Below, one piece after another: positions 50,932-59,715 of a stretch of DNA of 60,332 bases. The first letter of the stretch is position 1, and every line of letters begins with the position of its first letter. The stretch spans positions 1 to 60,332 of the forward strand of contig RDOF01000017.1 in NCBI GenBank assembly GCA_011365025.1, given 5' to 3'. This DNA comes from Candidatus Thorarchaeota archaeon. GTDB lineage: Archaea; Asgardarchaeota; Thorarchaeia; Thorarchaeales; Thorarchaeaceae. The position numbers were made by a program, and so were the translations under genes. The notes below the pieces were generated by a model, which worked only from the letters and a program-made list of their open reading frames with translations, had not been told where the DNA came from and made no database searches.

Positions 50932-51007
50932 TCAATTTCACACTCCGGGTAATTTGCGATTTATTCTTGGCTTACACCTGTTCAGGTATTGTTTCCTGCT
51001 AAGAAGC

Positions 51008-52708
51008 TTATGTTGATGTATCTCGCAGACGAATAATACCTCGACGATATAGTTCTGCAAAGACCGTAATTAGGACTTCTGTCTGTACCCCCAAATGCTC
51101 AGATATCACCTCAATACTTGCAGCTCCATCGATTTCTTCAGCAATTGACTCGATATGCGAATAGAGCGCACGGGTATTCTCGTCAATACTTCCGGTCAAG
51201 ATAGGAATATCCACTTTGCTAATTCGGATTCGCCACTCAATGAATCCCATTCTATGAAGAAGATGAAGTGCCCCAATGACCATTTCCGGACCGCTTCCGG
51301 TGGCAATGCCTGCAATTGTCTTCTTGCCATCAAGACTCTGCCAAACGGCACTGAGAAAATCACGCACTGAATCCGATTCAAATTTGCTCCAATCAGGCTC
51401 AGTCATTCGAAGAGGAATAATACGAGGAGGTAGGTCTTCGGGAGGCAAGGTCGCTAGCAGTTTCAATGTGAATGGTGGGGAGGAGTATAGATTCCCACTG
51501 CTCTCAACATTCTCTGGAGATTCGTCGAGATACAAATCGGGCAGGAATGAGAACCGTGCCCGTGTAATCTCAACATCTTCTCGTTCACCAGTAACAAGCG
51601 TGAATACCAGATTGCTTCTTTCGATTATGACGTACTTCAGACCACCGGCACTAAACACAGACGTAGAAGTTGGGCTCTTAAAATCAAGCTGAAATTGAGA
51701 TACTGCTGCTACAACGTTGGGTGTCATTTCTATAAAGACGGGATCCTCTTCATAGAGATAGGTGAATCTTGCGTCACCGGTTTCCCTACTTATCACGAAG
51801 AATGCCTGATGGCCCTTGTCAATCTGAACTTCATCTTTTGTGGTCCTGCTCGACGATATCTCTTCCAGCAGCCATGTTTCCTTCGCGATTTCGGGAAGAG
51901 TGAAGGTGAACCCAGATATTGCGAGAACTGACAATATCAAATCAATCGGATCTGTTGACACGGAGTCACACAACGTCAGAAAGTAGGAGTTCTCCAAGTC
52001 CCTAGCCAATTCGAGTTCGTCATCGGAAGCAGGCACGACAAGGATTTCTGCATTAGAATTGGCACGAATATGCCTAAGTGTGTCTCCGAGTGCCATTGGG
52101 TCATCCAACACACCAGATACAACAATGACGAATGTATCTACCGAACGCAACCATTCTGGCCAATCGTTATGAGGAATCGCATCAAAACTACTAGAAGCAC
52201 AATATACTTCAAAGGGACCAAGCATGAGTGCTGATGTGAATACCGATTCTTCATCAACACGCGACTGCAGAAGCTTTGACACTGCTATTCCGGTGCGGTT
52301 CTCGGGCGTTGGATTCCTATCGGAGAAGAAGCATATGTGAACAGGAGTAGCTAGATACTTGGTGGAGATTCTTTGAAACTCAATCCGAGCAGTTCGGAGG
52401 GAGTCATCTTCAATAAGAGCTGCAATCTCCTGTGCATAGGAGTCAAACCTTGATTCTTCGCCTAGAGCAAGATCGTGTGAGTCAGCCAGAAGCACGAGAA
52501 AGGTGGTTTCTGCAACCCTTCGCACGAAGGCAGGTGTTCCCTCCAATTCCAGCTGCAGAAATTCGTCTGCCAATCCGCTTTGAACTTTATCTAGTAGATG
52601 CTCTGATATCCGACTGATGATCTCCTCATTTGGCCCTTTGCGTAGAAATGAGGCAGATGCGAGAACGCTTGGCCCATGTAAGTCATATAGCATCGATGAG
52701 AGAATCAC
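51008..52708 (-). CDS. Longin / pseudo-GTPase / longin / winged-helix protein
   Basis: 566 residues with the same domain order as the next gene. It has an N-terminal longin-like domain (1-105, MILSSMLYDLHGPSVLAS), then a Ras-like core (about 120-270) with the expected strands (TPVHICFFSD, DTFVIVVSGV, AEILVVPASDD). This core has no P-loop lysine, no DxxG and no NKxD; the P-loop position reads SDRNPTPENRTG. A second longin-like domain follows at 300-400 (GLKYVIIERSNLVFTLVTGE), and winged-helix units at 440-566 (SLDGKKTIAGIAT, EEIDGAASIEVIS). It is probably a catalytically inactive partner of the neighbouring GTPase, by inference from adjacency and shared plan. It starts 60 bases after the cytosine methyltransferase. 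Confidence 0.65.
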   Translation of the reverse strand: MILSSMLYDLHGPSVLASASFLRKGPNEEIISRISEHLLDKVQSGLADEFLQLELEGTPAFVRRVAETTFLVLLADSHDLALGEESRFDSYAQEIAALIEDDSLRTARIEFQRISTKYLATPVHICFFSDRNPTPENRTGIAVSKLLQSRVDEESVFTSALMLGPFEVYCASSSFDAIPHNDWPEWLRSVDTFVIVVSGVLDDPMALGDTLRHIRANSNAEILVVPASDDELELARDLENSYFLTLCDSVSTDPIDLILSVLAISGFTFTLPEIAKETWLLEEISSSRTTKDEVQIDKGHQAFFVISRETGDARFTYLYEEDPVFIEMTPNVVAAVSQFQLDFKSPTSTSVFSAGGLKYVIIERSNLVFTLVTGEREDVEITRARFSFLPDLYLDESPENVESSGNLYSSPPFTLKLLATLPPEDLPPRIIPLRMTEPDWSKFESDSVRDFLSAVWQSLDGKKTIAGIATGSGPEMVIGALHLLHRMGFIEWRIRISKVDIPILTGSIDENTRALYSHIESIAEEIDGAASIEVISEHLGVQTEVLITVFAELYRRGIIRLRDTST

Positions 52709-52768
52709 TAGACCGGAATCACCTTTCTAACGAGAGCAGTCCTGCATGGAATGTCTTCAGCGAGTAAA

Positions 52769-54016
52769 TCAGTCTTGCTCTGCTCTACTGGAAATGAATT
52801 CGGACCATGAAAGCGTACCTCGCATAAGCCGCTGGTAGTCCGAATTGAGATGAACTTTGGCGTATTCTTGTGCCTTGCCTCCACCCCCTGCCTCAATCTC
52901 CGGAAGGTCACTGATTGCCTCGTCGACTGCTACCGGAAAGGCAGGCAAGAACGACTTCTGGTCGTCTGTACGGATGACAACTCCCCTCACAACGGCTGGA
53001 AAAATAGGGGGAGGTAGGGGCGGGAGATCACTGGTTCTGGAACCGGTTATGAACACTCGTCGACGTCGTTGCGGAACACCGAATTGCTCAGCTCTTAGTT
53101 TGAAAACACTGCATCTGAATTCGAGAGACTCGAGCCGAGCAAGAATGTCATTCAAAGTCTTCCCCTTGTTATGAAAGAGTAATCCAGGGACATTCTCAAT
53201 CAAAAGGTACTCAGGCGACAAAGACTCAACTATTTCGAGAAACGGGATATACAGGATGTTCCGGATATCCGACAGATTTCCCTTACCAGCGGTTGAGAAC
53301 CCTTGACAGGGAGGACCGCCGGCTATCAAATTCAGAGTTCTACCATGAAGCTCATTCTCGACTTCTTCAATCAAAGCAGATAAGTCACCGCGCTTTGACA
53401 AGTCGCATTTAACAACAGGAGTTTCAGGATGATTACGGCCATACGTTTGAAGCATATTGTCATTAAGATCCGCGCCCGCGATTACTCTGTGACCTCCAAG
53501 GCTTAGCCCTTGGGATAACCCACCAGCTCCTGCAAAAAGGTCAATCGCGAGTCCTTGAGGAATTGTTGCTCCAAGTGCCAGTGCAAGAAGCGGAGGAACC
53601 GCATTCCCAATCTGTTTGTACATTGAGCTCGTGCTTCCAAGAAACCTGAAGCTGTCAGGGAATGACTGAAGCCGAGCTGCCTCTCTTATCGAAATCAGAC
53701 GGTCTTGCTCTGGATGTATAAATGTTCCATTTCCGGGTCTATTGAAATAGGTGCTAATTGTATAGCTTGGCATATCGTTTCGTAGTCTGCCGTAGTAGGT
53801 GGTTCGGCCGCCAGATTTTCGAATTTGCATTACTCGCGCAGACTTCTTTGCGATGTGCAGGGGAATGTCCTTCCAGTTGCCGCCAGGAGGAACAGACCGA
53901 ATCATCTCTTGGTCAAGGGCACTCAAAGAAGTGCATACATGATTATAGAGAAGTGGTTCTTCAGACGTGACTTCGTCATGCGTACTTGTAACCAAAGTCA
54001 AGATGTATTGCACCAT
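52769..54016 (-). CDS. Circularly permuted DNA (cytosine-5) methyltransferase
   Basis: 415 residues with all the main C5-methyltransferase motifs, but in rotated order. Motif IX (DMPSYTIST and REAARLQSFPD, residues 81-121) and motif X (QIGNAVPPL, 135-143) come first. They are followed by motif I (DLFAGAGGLSQG, 159-170), motif IV with the catalytic cysteine (GGPPCQGFS, Cys237), motif VI (LIENVPG, 272-278) and motif VIII (QRRRR, 316-320). The C-terminal 90 residues are the start of the target-recognition region and residues 1-75 its end, so the polypeptide is opened inside that region. The enzyme would methylate cytosine at C5 in a specific DNA site. It lies 51 bases after the adenine methyltransferase; no nuclease gene is near. 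Confidence 0.88.
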   Translation of the reverse strand: MVQYILTLVTSTHDEVTSEEPLLYNHVCTSLSALDQEMIRSVPPGGNWKDIPLHIAKKSARVMQIRKSGGRTTYYGRLRNDMPSYTISTYFNRPGNGTFIHPEQDRLISIREAARLQSFPDSFRFLGSTSSMYKQIGNAVPPLLALALGATIPQGLAIDLFAGAGGLSQGLSLGGHRVIAGADLNDNMLQTYGRNHPETPVVKCDLSKRGDLSALIEEVENELHGRTLNLIAGGPPCQGFSTAGKGNLSDIRNILYIPFLEIVESLSPEYLLIENVPGLLFHNKGKTLNDILARLESLEFRCSVFKLRAEQFGVPQRRRRVFITGSRTSDLPPLPPPIFPAVVRGVVIRTDDQKSFLPAFPVAVDEAISDLPEIEAGGGGKAQEYAKVHLNSDYQRLMRGTLSWSEFISSRAEQD

Positions 54017-54067
54017 TCCAAGCCGCCCAGACTCAGAAGCTTAGACCATATATCGGATTCAATCCAA

Positions 54068-56230
54068 TTAGCCGAGATGTTTCAGGATATTCTTCCTCTG
54101 GAAGTCATTCACGCCTCGAAAATTCAGCACACGAGATGACTCGGTCCTGGTTAGTCCAAAGAGGGACAGAACACTGGCCTCCAAGACTGGTTCCACTTCC
54201 TCGTCACCGGTGATTCGTTTCTTTGCGAGTTTGACTATTGTTCGAACTGATTCTTTCTCAGCCGCGGTCATAGCTTGCGGGTCTGGTATTGGCAGTCTGG
54301 ATAGTTCGTGATTGGAAACATGGTTGTTTGTGTTACTCACTTCAAAACGCCAATTTAGGAGATGCGAGTTCAAAACTGCCAGTAAATAGTGGAGATAATC
54401 CTGATTCTTGTTTTCATTTATTGCGATGTAGTTGCAGGAGTTAGCTAGTATTGATTTCGGTGGTACCAAGGCGAATTTCAGGCGCCAATGTTGAAGCCTG
54501 TTGGACACCTGCTGGCAGGCAATTCTCCAATTCACTATATGACGAGCCTTTGGAGAGCCCCTGAGAGATTCCATGAACGCTTCAAACTCAACTGATTCTG
54601 GTTTTGTTTTGGGTTGACCTAGAAGCATGTACCTCGAAATATGGGACCCTCGAACGAGGCGATTCCCTGATGAGCCCTCCGTTATGAATTTCCTGTCCAG
54701 AGTAAGATCCAATTCCCCGCGCCTGTTCGACAACCAATCGAACGAAGAAACCGATGGGAAACGATGAATACGGTCGAAAATTTTCCATCCCGTCTTGGAC
54801 ACACGCGGAATGACCTTGGAATTGCCAGCGAATCGGGTAATTTCTTTGCCATGGATTGTGAATCCAGCGTTTGAACGTGCGCCATCGATGTCCTGCAAGC
54901 CAAAGCATGCATTGATTTTGGCCGTACTCCCTCCCTTCTCGGCTACTAAAATACAGACCGATTGAGTAACCTCCGGAAAGAGGCTGTTACCCTCTGAGAA
55001 CTCCCTGACCAGCTCGATTTGGTTTCCACTTAGCAGACATTCTCGCAGCTTCATGGCGGAGAGGTCGCCAAGTAGGGAAGAAGGGACAATGAAGCCAATT
55101 CTGCCGCGATAACGAGTGATTTGCAGAGCCCGCTCAATGAAAAGCCGATACGTGTCAATCGTGTATCTATTTCCAAATTTATATTCTCCAGATTTTCGAT
55201 AGTATTTCACATCTTCGGCAATGATCTCTTTTCGATTGTCATACTCTGCCAGATGGATAGTCCGATTCCCCTTAAGCAATCTATCACGCATGAATTCGGC
55301 AAGGTTGGGTTTGAGGCGCTGATACGGAGGGTTCATCACCACAGCGTCAAATCCGGACCCATATTTTCCAAGAATTGTGGGAAACTCGCACTTCCACTCC
55401 AGCGGGAAACGCGATGAAGAATCTGCAAAGAAATGGTTGTGCGATGACTGCCCATCCCATCCCTTCATGGATACCAATGAATTGCCCCTCCTAAGCTCAG
55501 GACCACTATTTCGTTCTTTGATTTGAGGACTTGATGGTTGCATGATAAGCTCCACTGAAACCTTCGCAATCTCTAAAGCACCGGCATCAAGGTCAATGCC
55601 ATAGAGAGCCTTTCGAGTTTGCTCGCACAAATCGGGTGCTTCAAGTTCATTTCCAAACCTCCGTTTGAATAACTCCGCAGTTGAAATCAAGAATGCGCCA
55701 GTTCCGCAGGCGGGATCAATGATTCTTGGGAGTCCGCGATTCCCGAGCTGTATCCGCTTTCCAATACTAGGAAGAAGAGGAGACACTGTAAGTTCCACGA
55801 TGTAGTCCGTAACGTCCTTCGCAGTATAGAACGCACCAACAGCTCTTCTAGGTGTGTGTTCATCCTGGCCATTGGGAAGAGCAAAGCAGGACAGAGAATG
55901 AGTATAAGATAGTAGGTCCACGAAATCACGGATTGCTAGCCCATTTACATGGCTTGTCCACTTTGTGGTGTCGAATCTGTGAAATACAGCATTTGTGAGT
56001 TCCAGAACCTCCTCTTGATTAAGGCCTGATTTCTCTGCTCCAAATGACAGATTCTCAAAAACAGGCAACTCCAACGACTTGCTGTTGTCTTTACTTCCAA
56101 AACGGATAGAGAGAAGGAGATTAAGAGCCGCCAAACGGGTTGCTTCTCTAGTCACTTGGTTTGTAAGAATGAATTGTGACTTGAGTTCGTCAAGCAATGC
56201 CATTGCAAGGTGAAATAATCTCGCTTCCAA
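54068..56230 (-). CDS. DNA adenine-N6 methyltransferase, type II (TaqI-like specificity region)
   Basis: 720 residues. A helical N-terminal region (1-125) is followed by the GAFYTAKDVTDYIV entry segment, SAM-binding motif I (DPACGTGAF, 172-180) and catalytic motif IV (NPPY, 300-303). These indicate a gamma-class N6-adenine methyltransferase. The C-terminal part is a TaqI/HsdS-like recognition domain, ending with LLNWRFEVSNTNNHVSN and LSRLPIPD. Size and layout fit the large adenine methyltransferases of type II systems such as the Alw26I/Eco31I/Esp3I group. No PD-(D/E)xK nuclease domain is visible. The start is TTG at 56230 behind TTGAGGT at a spacing of six. It is the first gene of the block 56230-48994 read on the minus strand. 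Confidence 0.85.
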   Translation of the reverse strand: MEARLFHLAMALLDELKSQFILTNQVTREATRLAALNLLLSIRFGSKDNSKSLELPVFENLSFGAEKSGLNQEEVLELTNAVFHRFDTTKWTSHVNGLAIRDFVDLLSYTHSLSCFALPNGQDEHTPRRAVGAFYTAKDVTDYIVELTVSPLLPSIGKRIQLGNRGLPRIIDPACGTGAFLISTAELFKRRFGNELEAPDLCEQTRKALYGIDLDAGALEIAKVSVELIMQPSSPQIKERNSGPELRRGNSLVSMKGWDGQSSHNHFFADSSSRFPLEWKCEFPTILGKYGSGFDAVVMNPPYQRLKPNLAEFMRDRLLKGNRTIHLAEYDNRKEIIAEDVKYYRKSGEYKFGNRYTIDTYRLFIERALQITRYRGRIGFIVPSSLLGDLSAMKLRECLLSGNQIELVREFSEGNSLFPEVTQSVCILVAEKGGSTAKINACFGLQDIDGARSNAGFTIHGKEITRFAGNSKVIPRVSKTGWKIFDRIHRFPSVSSFDWLSNRRGELDLTLDRKFITEGSSGNRLVRGSHISRYMLLGQPKTKPESVEFEAFMESLRGSPKARHIVNWRIACQQVSNRLQHWRLKFALVPPKSILANSCNYIAINENKNQDYLHYLLAVLNSHLLNWRFEVSNTNNHVSNHELSRLPIPDPQAMTAAEKESVRTIVKLAKKRITGDEEVEPVLEASVLSLFGLTRTESSRVLNFRGVNDFQRKNILKHLG

Positions 56231-56316
56231 GTGGGAACCTCAACGGAATAATAGCTGCCTCTCAAATATGTGTTCGCAGTCACTAAAACCATTTGGCTGT
56301 TGCATAGAATGATTAG

Positions 56317-56691
56317 CTATTCGGCCCCAGGATCGTTTTGCATCATACCCCAGAGATTTCCCTCAGTATCCCGAAAATAGGCCAGGCAGCCAACACCAGG
56401 AACAGGGCTCTTGGGTCTTACGATTTTTCCCCTGTTTGCCCTAACCAATTCTATATACTTGTCGATATCCTCAACATCAATTGTATTGACGATTGAATCC
56501 TCAGTGCTCTGCCTCATCCCAAACGCGCCGTCAATCCCGGGCTCTTTGTGGTCACCAGTCACGAGGAACCAATAATCCGTAGGCCCTTTCCATTTTTCGA
56601 CGGCCCACCCGAAAACGCTCTCATAGAATTTTCTGGTCCGATCCGCATTATCTGAAACAATCTCAAAATGAATGACACGAGGCATTATCAT
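56317..56691 (-). CDS. VOC-family (glyoxalase/bleomycin-resistance fold) protein
   Basis: 124 residues with the paired beta-alpha-beta-beta-beta modules of the vicinal-oxygen-chelate fold: VIHFEIVSDNADRTRKFYES, FGWAVEKW, then VNTIDVEDIDKYI and DTEGNLWGMM. Metal ligands are probably His and Glu in HFEI and the C-terminal EGN. The function of this subgroup is generally unknown (dioxygenase-, lyase- or resistance-like). ATG 56691 follows GGAG. It starts upstream of the methyltransferase but on its own, with an 86-base gap. Confidence 0.8.
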   Translation of the reverse strand: MIMPRVIHFEIVSDNADRTRKFYESVFGWAVEKWKGPTDYWFLVTGDHKEPGIDGAFGMRQSTEDSIVNTIDVEDIDKYIELVRANRGKIVRPKSPVPGVGCLAYFRDTEGNLWGMMQNDPGAE

Positions 56692-56758
56692 GGACTCCTA
56701 TGCCACGATGATTAACAATGGTTAATGAATTTAAGGTTGTAAAGAGAAAGAGGTGGAC

Positions 56759-57139
56759 CTATGTACCAGGAACTTCCTTTTCAGAAGATTCGCGCCCCCT
56801 CTTTGCCAGTTTCAACCGCGCAGCAAGGGACCCTACAACAAGCCGCATTTCATCCAGAGGTGCTTGAGGACGTCCACTCTTCTCAATTCTATCAGGCACA
56901 AGCAAGAGCCTGTATGCACGCTTGCCATGTAAATTCTCCAATGAGATGAAGCCTTTGGCCTCCATCTCCATCAGGTGAGTCCTGAAGATTTCCGGGGTTG
57001 TCACAGACCTTTGGGCTGAGATACGCAGATATCTTTCGTAAAGCATTGTTTCAGTCACAAGAATTGCCCATCCAAAGGACTTGACTATGTCCAGCTCTAC
57101 CGGATTTGGAACGCTAGTATCATGACTCGCTTCCGACAC
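56759..57139 (-). CDS. Winged-helix transcriptional regulator-like protein
   Basis: About 126 residues. The central segment resembles a PadR/MarR-type winged helix: LYERYLRISAQRSVTTPEIF, HLMEMEAKGFISLENLHGKRAYRLL. It is followed by a basic C-terminal helix. GTG 57139 is chosen because GGGGTG lies six bases upstream and a TATA-like AT-rich stretch (about 57150-57175) precedes it. The frame can extend to a TTG at 57208, but that extension would be translated from promoter-like DNA. The regulated target is unknown; the neighbouring VOC or acetyltransferase genes are candidates. Confidence 0.55.
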   Translation of the reverse strand: MSEASHDTSVPNPVELDIVKSFGWAILVTETMLYERYLRISAQRSVTTPEIFRTHLMEMEAKGFISLENLHGKRAYRLLLVPDRIEKSGRPQAPLDEMRLVVGSLAARLKLAKRGRESSEKEVPGT

Positions 57140-57227
57140 TACAACACCCCGAAATTCATATGCTAAAATAATCACATAGTGGTCTAATAAAACTACGTTG
57201 AGGTGCAATTCGGCAAAATTGTGGAGA

Positions 57228-58073
57228 TCAAGCCAATGCCTTGATTAGCTTCTCGCGATCCTCATGTGTAACGCGGATGTAGGCCTCATAGGGCTCAGGA
57301 TTCGAATAGCCCAGCTTTTCGGCCAGTTTCACAGAAATTTCGGTTTGAGCATCCCAATGAGGGATGAGCCGATTTCCAAGTGCATACTCGATTAGCGCGG
57401 AGGCTGCAACCGTGGCAAGTCCCTTGCGCCTGTATTTGGGCGAATCAACAGTTTCTATCTCAACCTCAAACGCTTCGGAGAAGGGAGAAAAGGTTGAAGC
57501 CATACAAACTGCATCTTCGTTATGAACTATACAGAATCCAATACCACTATCAAGGAAAGCCTCAATCGAGCCGAAGTATCTATGTATGTGACTGTCCAAA
57601 CCGGTACCACCCATCTTTTCAAGCAGTATCCTATTTGCCCTCTCAAGCCGGAATCCTTTGGGCAACGTAGTCTTGAGCTTCCGAATATGCTCAAGGTCAA
57701 GGGACTCCTCTGACATTTGGGTTCTCTTTAATGCGAAGAGATCTTCTCCCCATGCAGACCTAAGCCGCTTTTCCCAATTCTTGTTGGGAATATTCAGGAT
57801 TCGTCTATACGGAAACTGCGTCAAGACTTGCCAGGCTATATCAGAGGCGGAGTCACCAGCTATTGTATTCAATCCTTTGAAAGACCACCAAGCCACCTTG
57901 GGATGCTCTATGGAGTCCACGTACACTGTGCCCAGTTCATGGTCAATACTCCCGTAAAGAACTGTGCGAAATTGCCTAACTGAGGAGAATAGGGCTTTAG
58001 TAGAATCCTTGTCAGGCGAAATCCATTCAACAAGTGGCAGTTCCAATTTCAGTCGCAGAAAAGCTGAATACAT
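57228..58073 (-). CDS. GNAT-family N-acetyltransferase
   Basis: 281 residues. The acetyl-CoA binding motif is in the C-terminal half (YRRKGLATVAASALIEYAL), preceded by FEVEIETV and followed by PHWDAQTEISVKLAEKLGY. This pattern is typical of the larger GNAT_acetyltran (PF12746-like) subgroup. The N-terminal 130 residues form the extra domain seen in that subgroup. The substrate is unknown. There is no clear ribosome binding site before ATG 58073, so the message may be leaderless. Confidence 0.75.
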   Translation of the reverse strand: MYSAFLRLKLELPLVEWISPDKDSTKALFSSVRQFRTVLYGSIDHELGTVYVDSIEHPKVAWWSFKGLNTIAGDSASDIAWQVLTQFPYRRILNIPNKNWEKRLRSAWGEDLFALKRTQMSEESLDLEHIRKLKTTLPKGFRLERANRILLEKMGGTGLDSHIHRYFGSIEAFLDSGIGFCIVHNEDAVCMASTFSPFSEAFEVEIETVDSPKYRRKGLATVAASALIEYALGNRLIPHWDAQTEISVKLAEKLGYSNPEPYEAYIRVTHEDREKLIKALA

Positions 58074-58155
58074 CTACTAAAGAATTGTTACATTGGAGTA
58101 GCAATAGACACCAAAGAATGGCAGACGAAAAGGCAGCGAATAACCCTGGTCATAG

Positions 58156-58839
58156 CTACTTGGTGCTGTCATGTGCTTCCTTTCTCATTTCTTGTGCACA
58201 GATATGCGCTAGGCGCAAAGGCTCTGGAAACCCGTGAATAGATGATTTTTCAACAATTGCCAAAGCGGTCTCGAGGCGGATGTAGTGACCTATGGACACA
58301 TAGATAGGTTTTGCTCGTTTCCCCAGCCAAATTGCGCACCCCAGGATTTCTCCCTTTTCGCGAATCAGTGCTCTGTTATCCTTTCTCTTCTCGAGTTTGC
58401 CTAGAAGTAGGCTTTTTGCGACACCAATTGTTGGAACATCCAGCTTGATACCTAGGTAGGATGCGAAGCCACATCGGCGAGGGTGGAGTATACCATTGCC
58501 GTCAATCAACATCACTCCTGGTGCTGAGAGCTTCTTCAGTACTCCTTCCACAATAGGATACTCGCGGAGGTGGAAGTGGCCGGGTATATACGGGAAGTCA
58601 CATGAAGCCTGCATTGTGGAGCGTTCTCTAACATGAGTTGTCAGGAAGTCCATTGCGATTGCACAAGCATAGGCCGTATTTCCTTTGTACGCAACGTCAA
58701 TTCCAATCAAAAAGCGCGCTTTGGCGTCAAGTTGGTCTTCGCTTACTACTAGGGGTGCAAGTTTCCTTTGCTCTTTTTCAGATTCCCTGATTATCCATTC
58801 CAATTCGGCTTCATGCAAGATCTGTTTCCTCAGTGTCAA
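58156..58839 (-). CDS. nfi: Endonuclease V
   Basis: About 227 residues of the deoxyinosine-specific repair nuclease. Landmarks: GIDVAYKG with the metal-binding aspartate, PYIPGHFHLREYPIVEGVL with the catalytic glutamate, LIDGNGILHPRRCGFASYLG with the second aspartate, and the GVAKSLL lysine. It cuts the second phosphodiester 3' of hypoxanthine in DNA, and possibly acts on inosine in RNA. The frame opens at a TTG at 58905, but the first 22 residues would be Cys-rich and overlap promoter-like DNA. I therefore prefer an internal TTG: 58839 (GGAGGT just before it, spacing short) or 58818 (GAGG at spacing nine). It is divergent from the gene at 58927. Confidence 0.9.
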   Translation of the reverse strand: MTLRKQILHEAELEWIIRESEKEQRKLAPLVVSEDQLDAKARFLIGIDVAYKGNTAYACAIAMDFLTTHVRERSTMQASCDFPYIPGHFHLREYPIVEGVLKKLSAPGVMLIDGNGILHPRRCGFASYLGIKLDVPTIGVAKSLLLGKLEKRKDNRALIREKGEILGCAIWLGKRAKPIYVSIGHYIRLETALAIVEKSSIHGFPEPLRLAHICAQEMRKEAHDSTK

Positions 58840-58926
58840 GTACCTCCGGCATAGGCAATTACACGAATATACGGTATTCCAATTACATAAATCCGGATAA
58901 ATCAATTCCAGAAACGAAAGGAGCCG

Positions 58927-59715
58927 ATGAGTCTGCCTTCAGAAACCATAGTGAGGTCTCTAGCCTCAAGGAATTTTGCTGATCTTCAAAGCGAGGTTGA
59001 TAGATTCCTTGCTATGCATGACTGGCACGATTCGGTCAGCTTTCTTCAATCTGCGACAAACCAGCTTTTCCATAGGAACTGGTTGAGAGCATCCGAGGCA
59101 ATCTTGTGTCTCCTTGATATGCCAGAGCTATTCGGACTGGACATAGACATTTTCGCACAAATGAGAACACTAAACCAAGTTACAGCCCTAAAACAGGCAT
59201 CATCGGAACTCTATCCGGCTTTTCTTGAAATGGCCATAAATCAACTCAAAAGTGGAGGGTCAACGCTATTCTTCAATGCGAAAGAGATTTCCAAGAGTAG
59301 ATCTGCAGGGCTACTGACCGCTTTGGCGGATGCCAGGCACAGAGAGAGCCTGTTCATAATCGAGGAAATAGATGGTATCCTTGAAACCTCGAAAAAGGAA
59401 TGGCTTGATGCATCAAGGCTCTGGAGGACTGGTAACGGATATCGCATGCTGAGAGCCGCAAAAGCTGGCCTGCATATTAGCCTGCATGATTATCTCTCAA
59501 TAAGAGAACTCCTCCTTCGTGAATTGAAAATCGAACCAGAGTCTCTCAAGCAGGTATGCAAGGATTTGCGAAGCGGCGGACAAGGGAAATACCTTTTGCT
59601 GTCAGACAGGATGATTGAGATAATTAAAGTCGCTATTGATTCAAGAGGCGTTCGCGGAAAATACGAAGCGCAACTTCAGCCCAGAATCGAGTTGCAAGGC
59701 TTGGATGAGTTTTAA
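58927..59715 (+). CDS. Unrecognised helical protein, 262 residues
   Basis: Predicted almost entirely alpha-helical, no signal peptide or membrane helix. Its N-terminal half looks like HEAT/TPR-type helix pairs (LASRNFADLQSEVDRFLAMH, NWLRASEAILCLLDM). The middle carries an acidic helix (EEIDGILETSKKEWLDASRL) and the C-terminus is basic. No catalytic motif and no family was recognised. ATG 58927 is preceded by AAGGAG at a spacing of five. It is divergent from endonuclease V with only a few dozen bases between them. Confidence 0.6.
   Translation: MSLPSETIVRSLASRNFADLQSEVDRFLAMHDWHDSVSFLQSATNQLFHRNWLRASEAILCLLDMPELFGLDIDIFAQMRTLNQVTALKQASSELYPAFLEMAINQLKSGGSTLFFNAKEISKSRSAGLLTALADARHRESLFIIEEIDGILETSKKEWLDASRLWRTGNGYRMLRAAKAGLHISLHDYLSIRELLLRELKIEPESLKQVCKDLRSGGQGKYLLLSDRMIEIIKVAIDSRGVRGKYEAQLQPRIELQGLDEF

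Noticed and set aside
48994..52708. The two genes next to the methyltransferases as candidate restriction nucleases
   Set aside because: Their sequences show longin, GTPase-like and winged-helix features and no PD-(D/E)xK, HNH or GIY-YIG motif.
52708..52911. Minus-strand frame of 67 codons spanning the end of the cytosine methyltransferase
   Set aside because: It overlaps the methyltransferase C-terminus in another frame and shows no ribosome binding site or domain.
54068..56230. BREX PglX or type IIG enzyme
   Set aside because: At 720 residues it is much shorter than PglX, no other BREX gene is present, and no nuclease motif precedes the methyltransferase domain.
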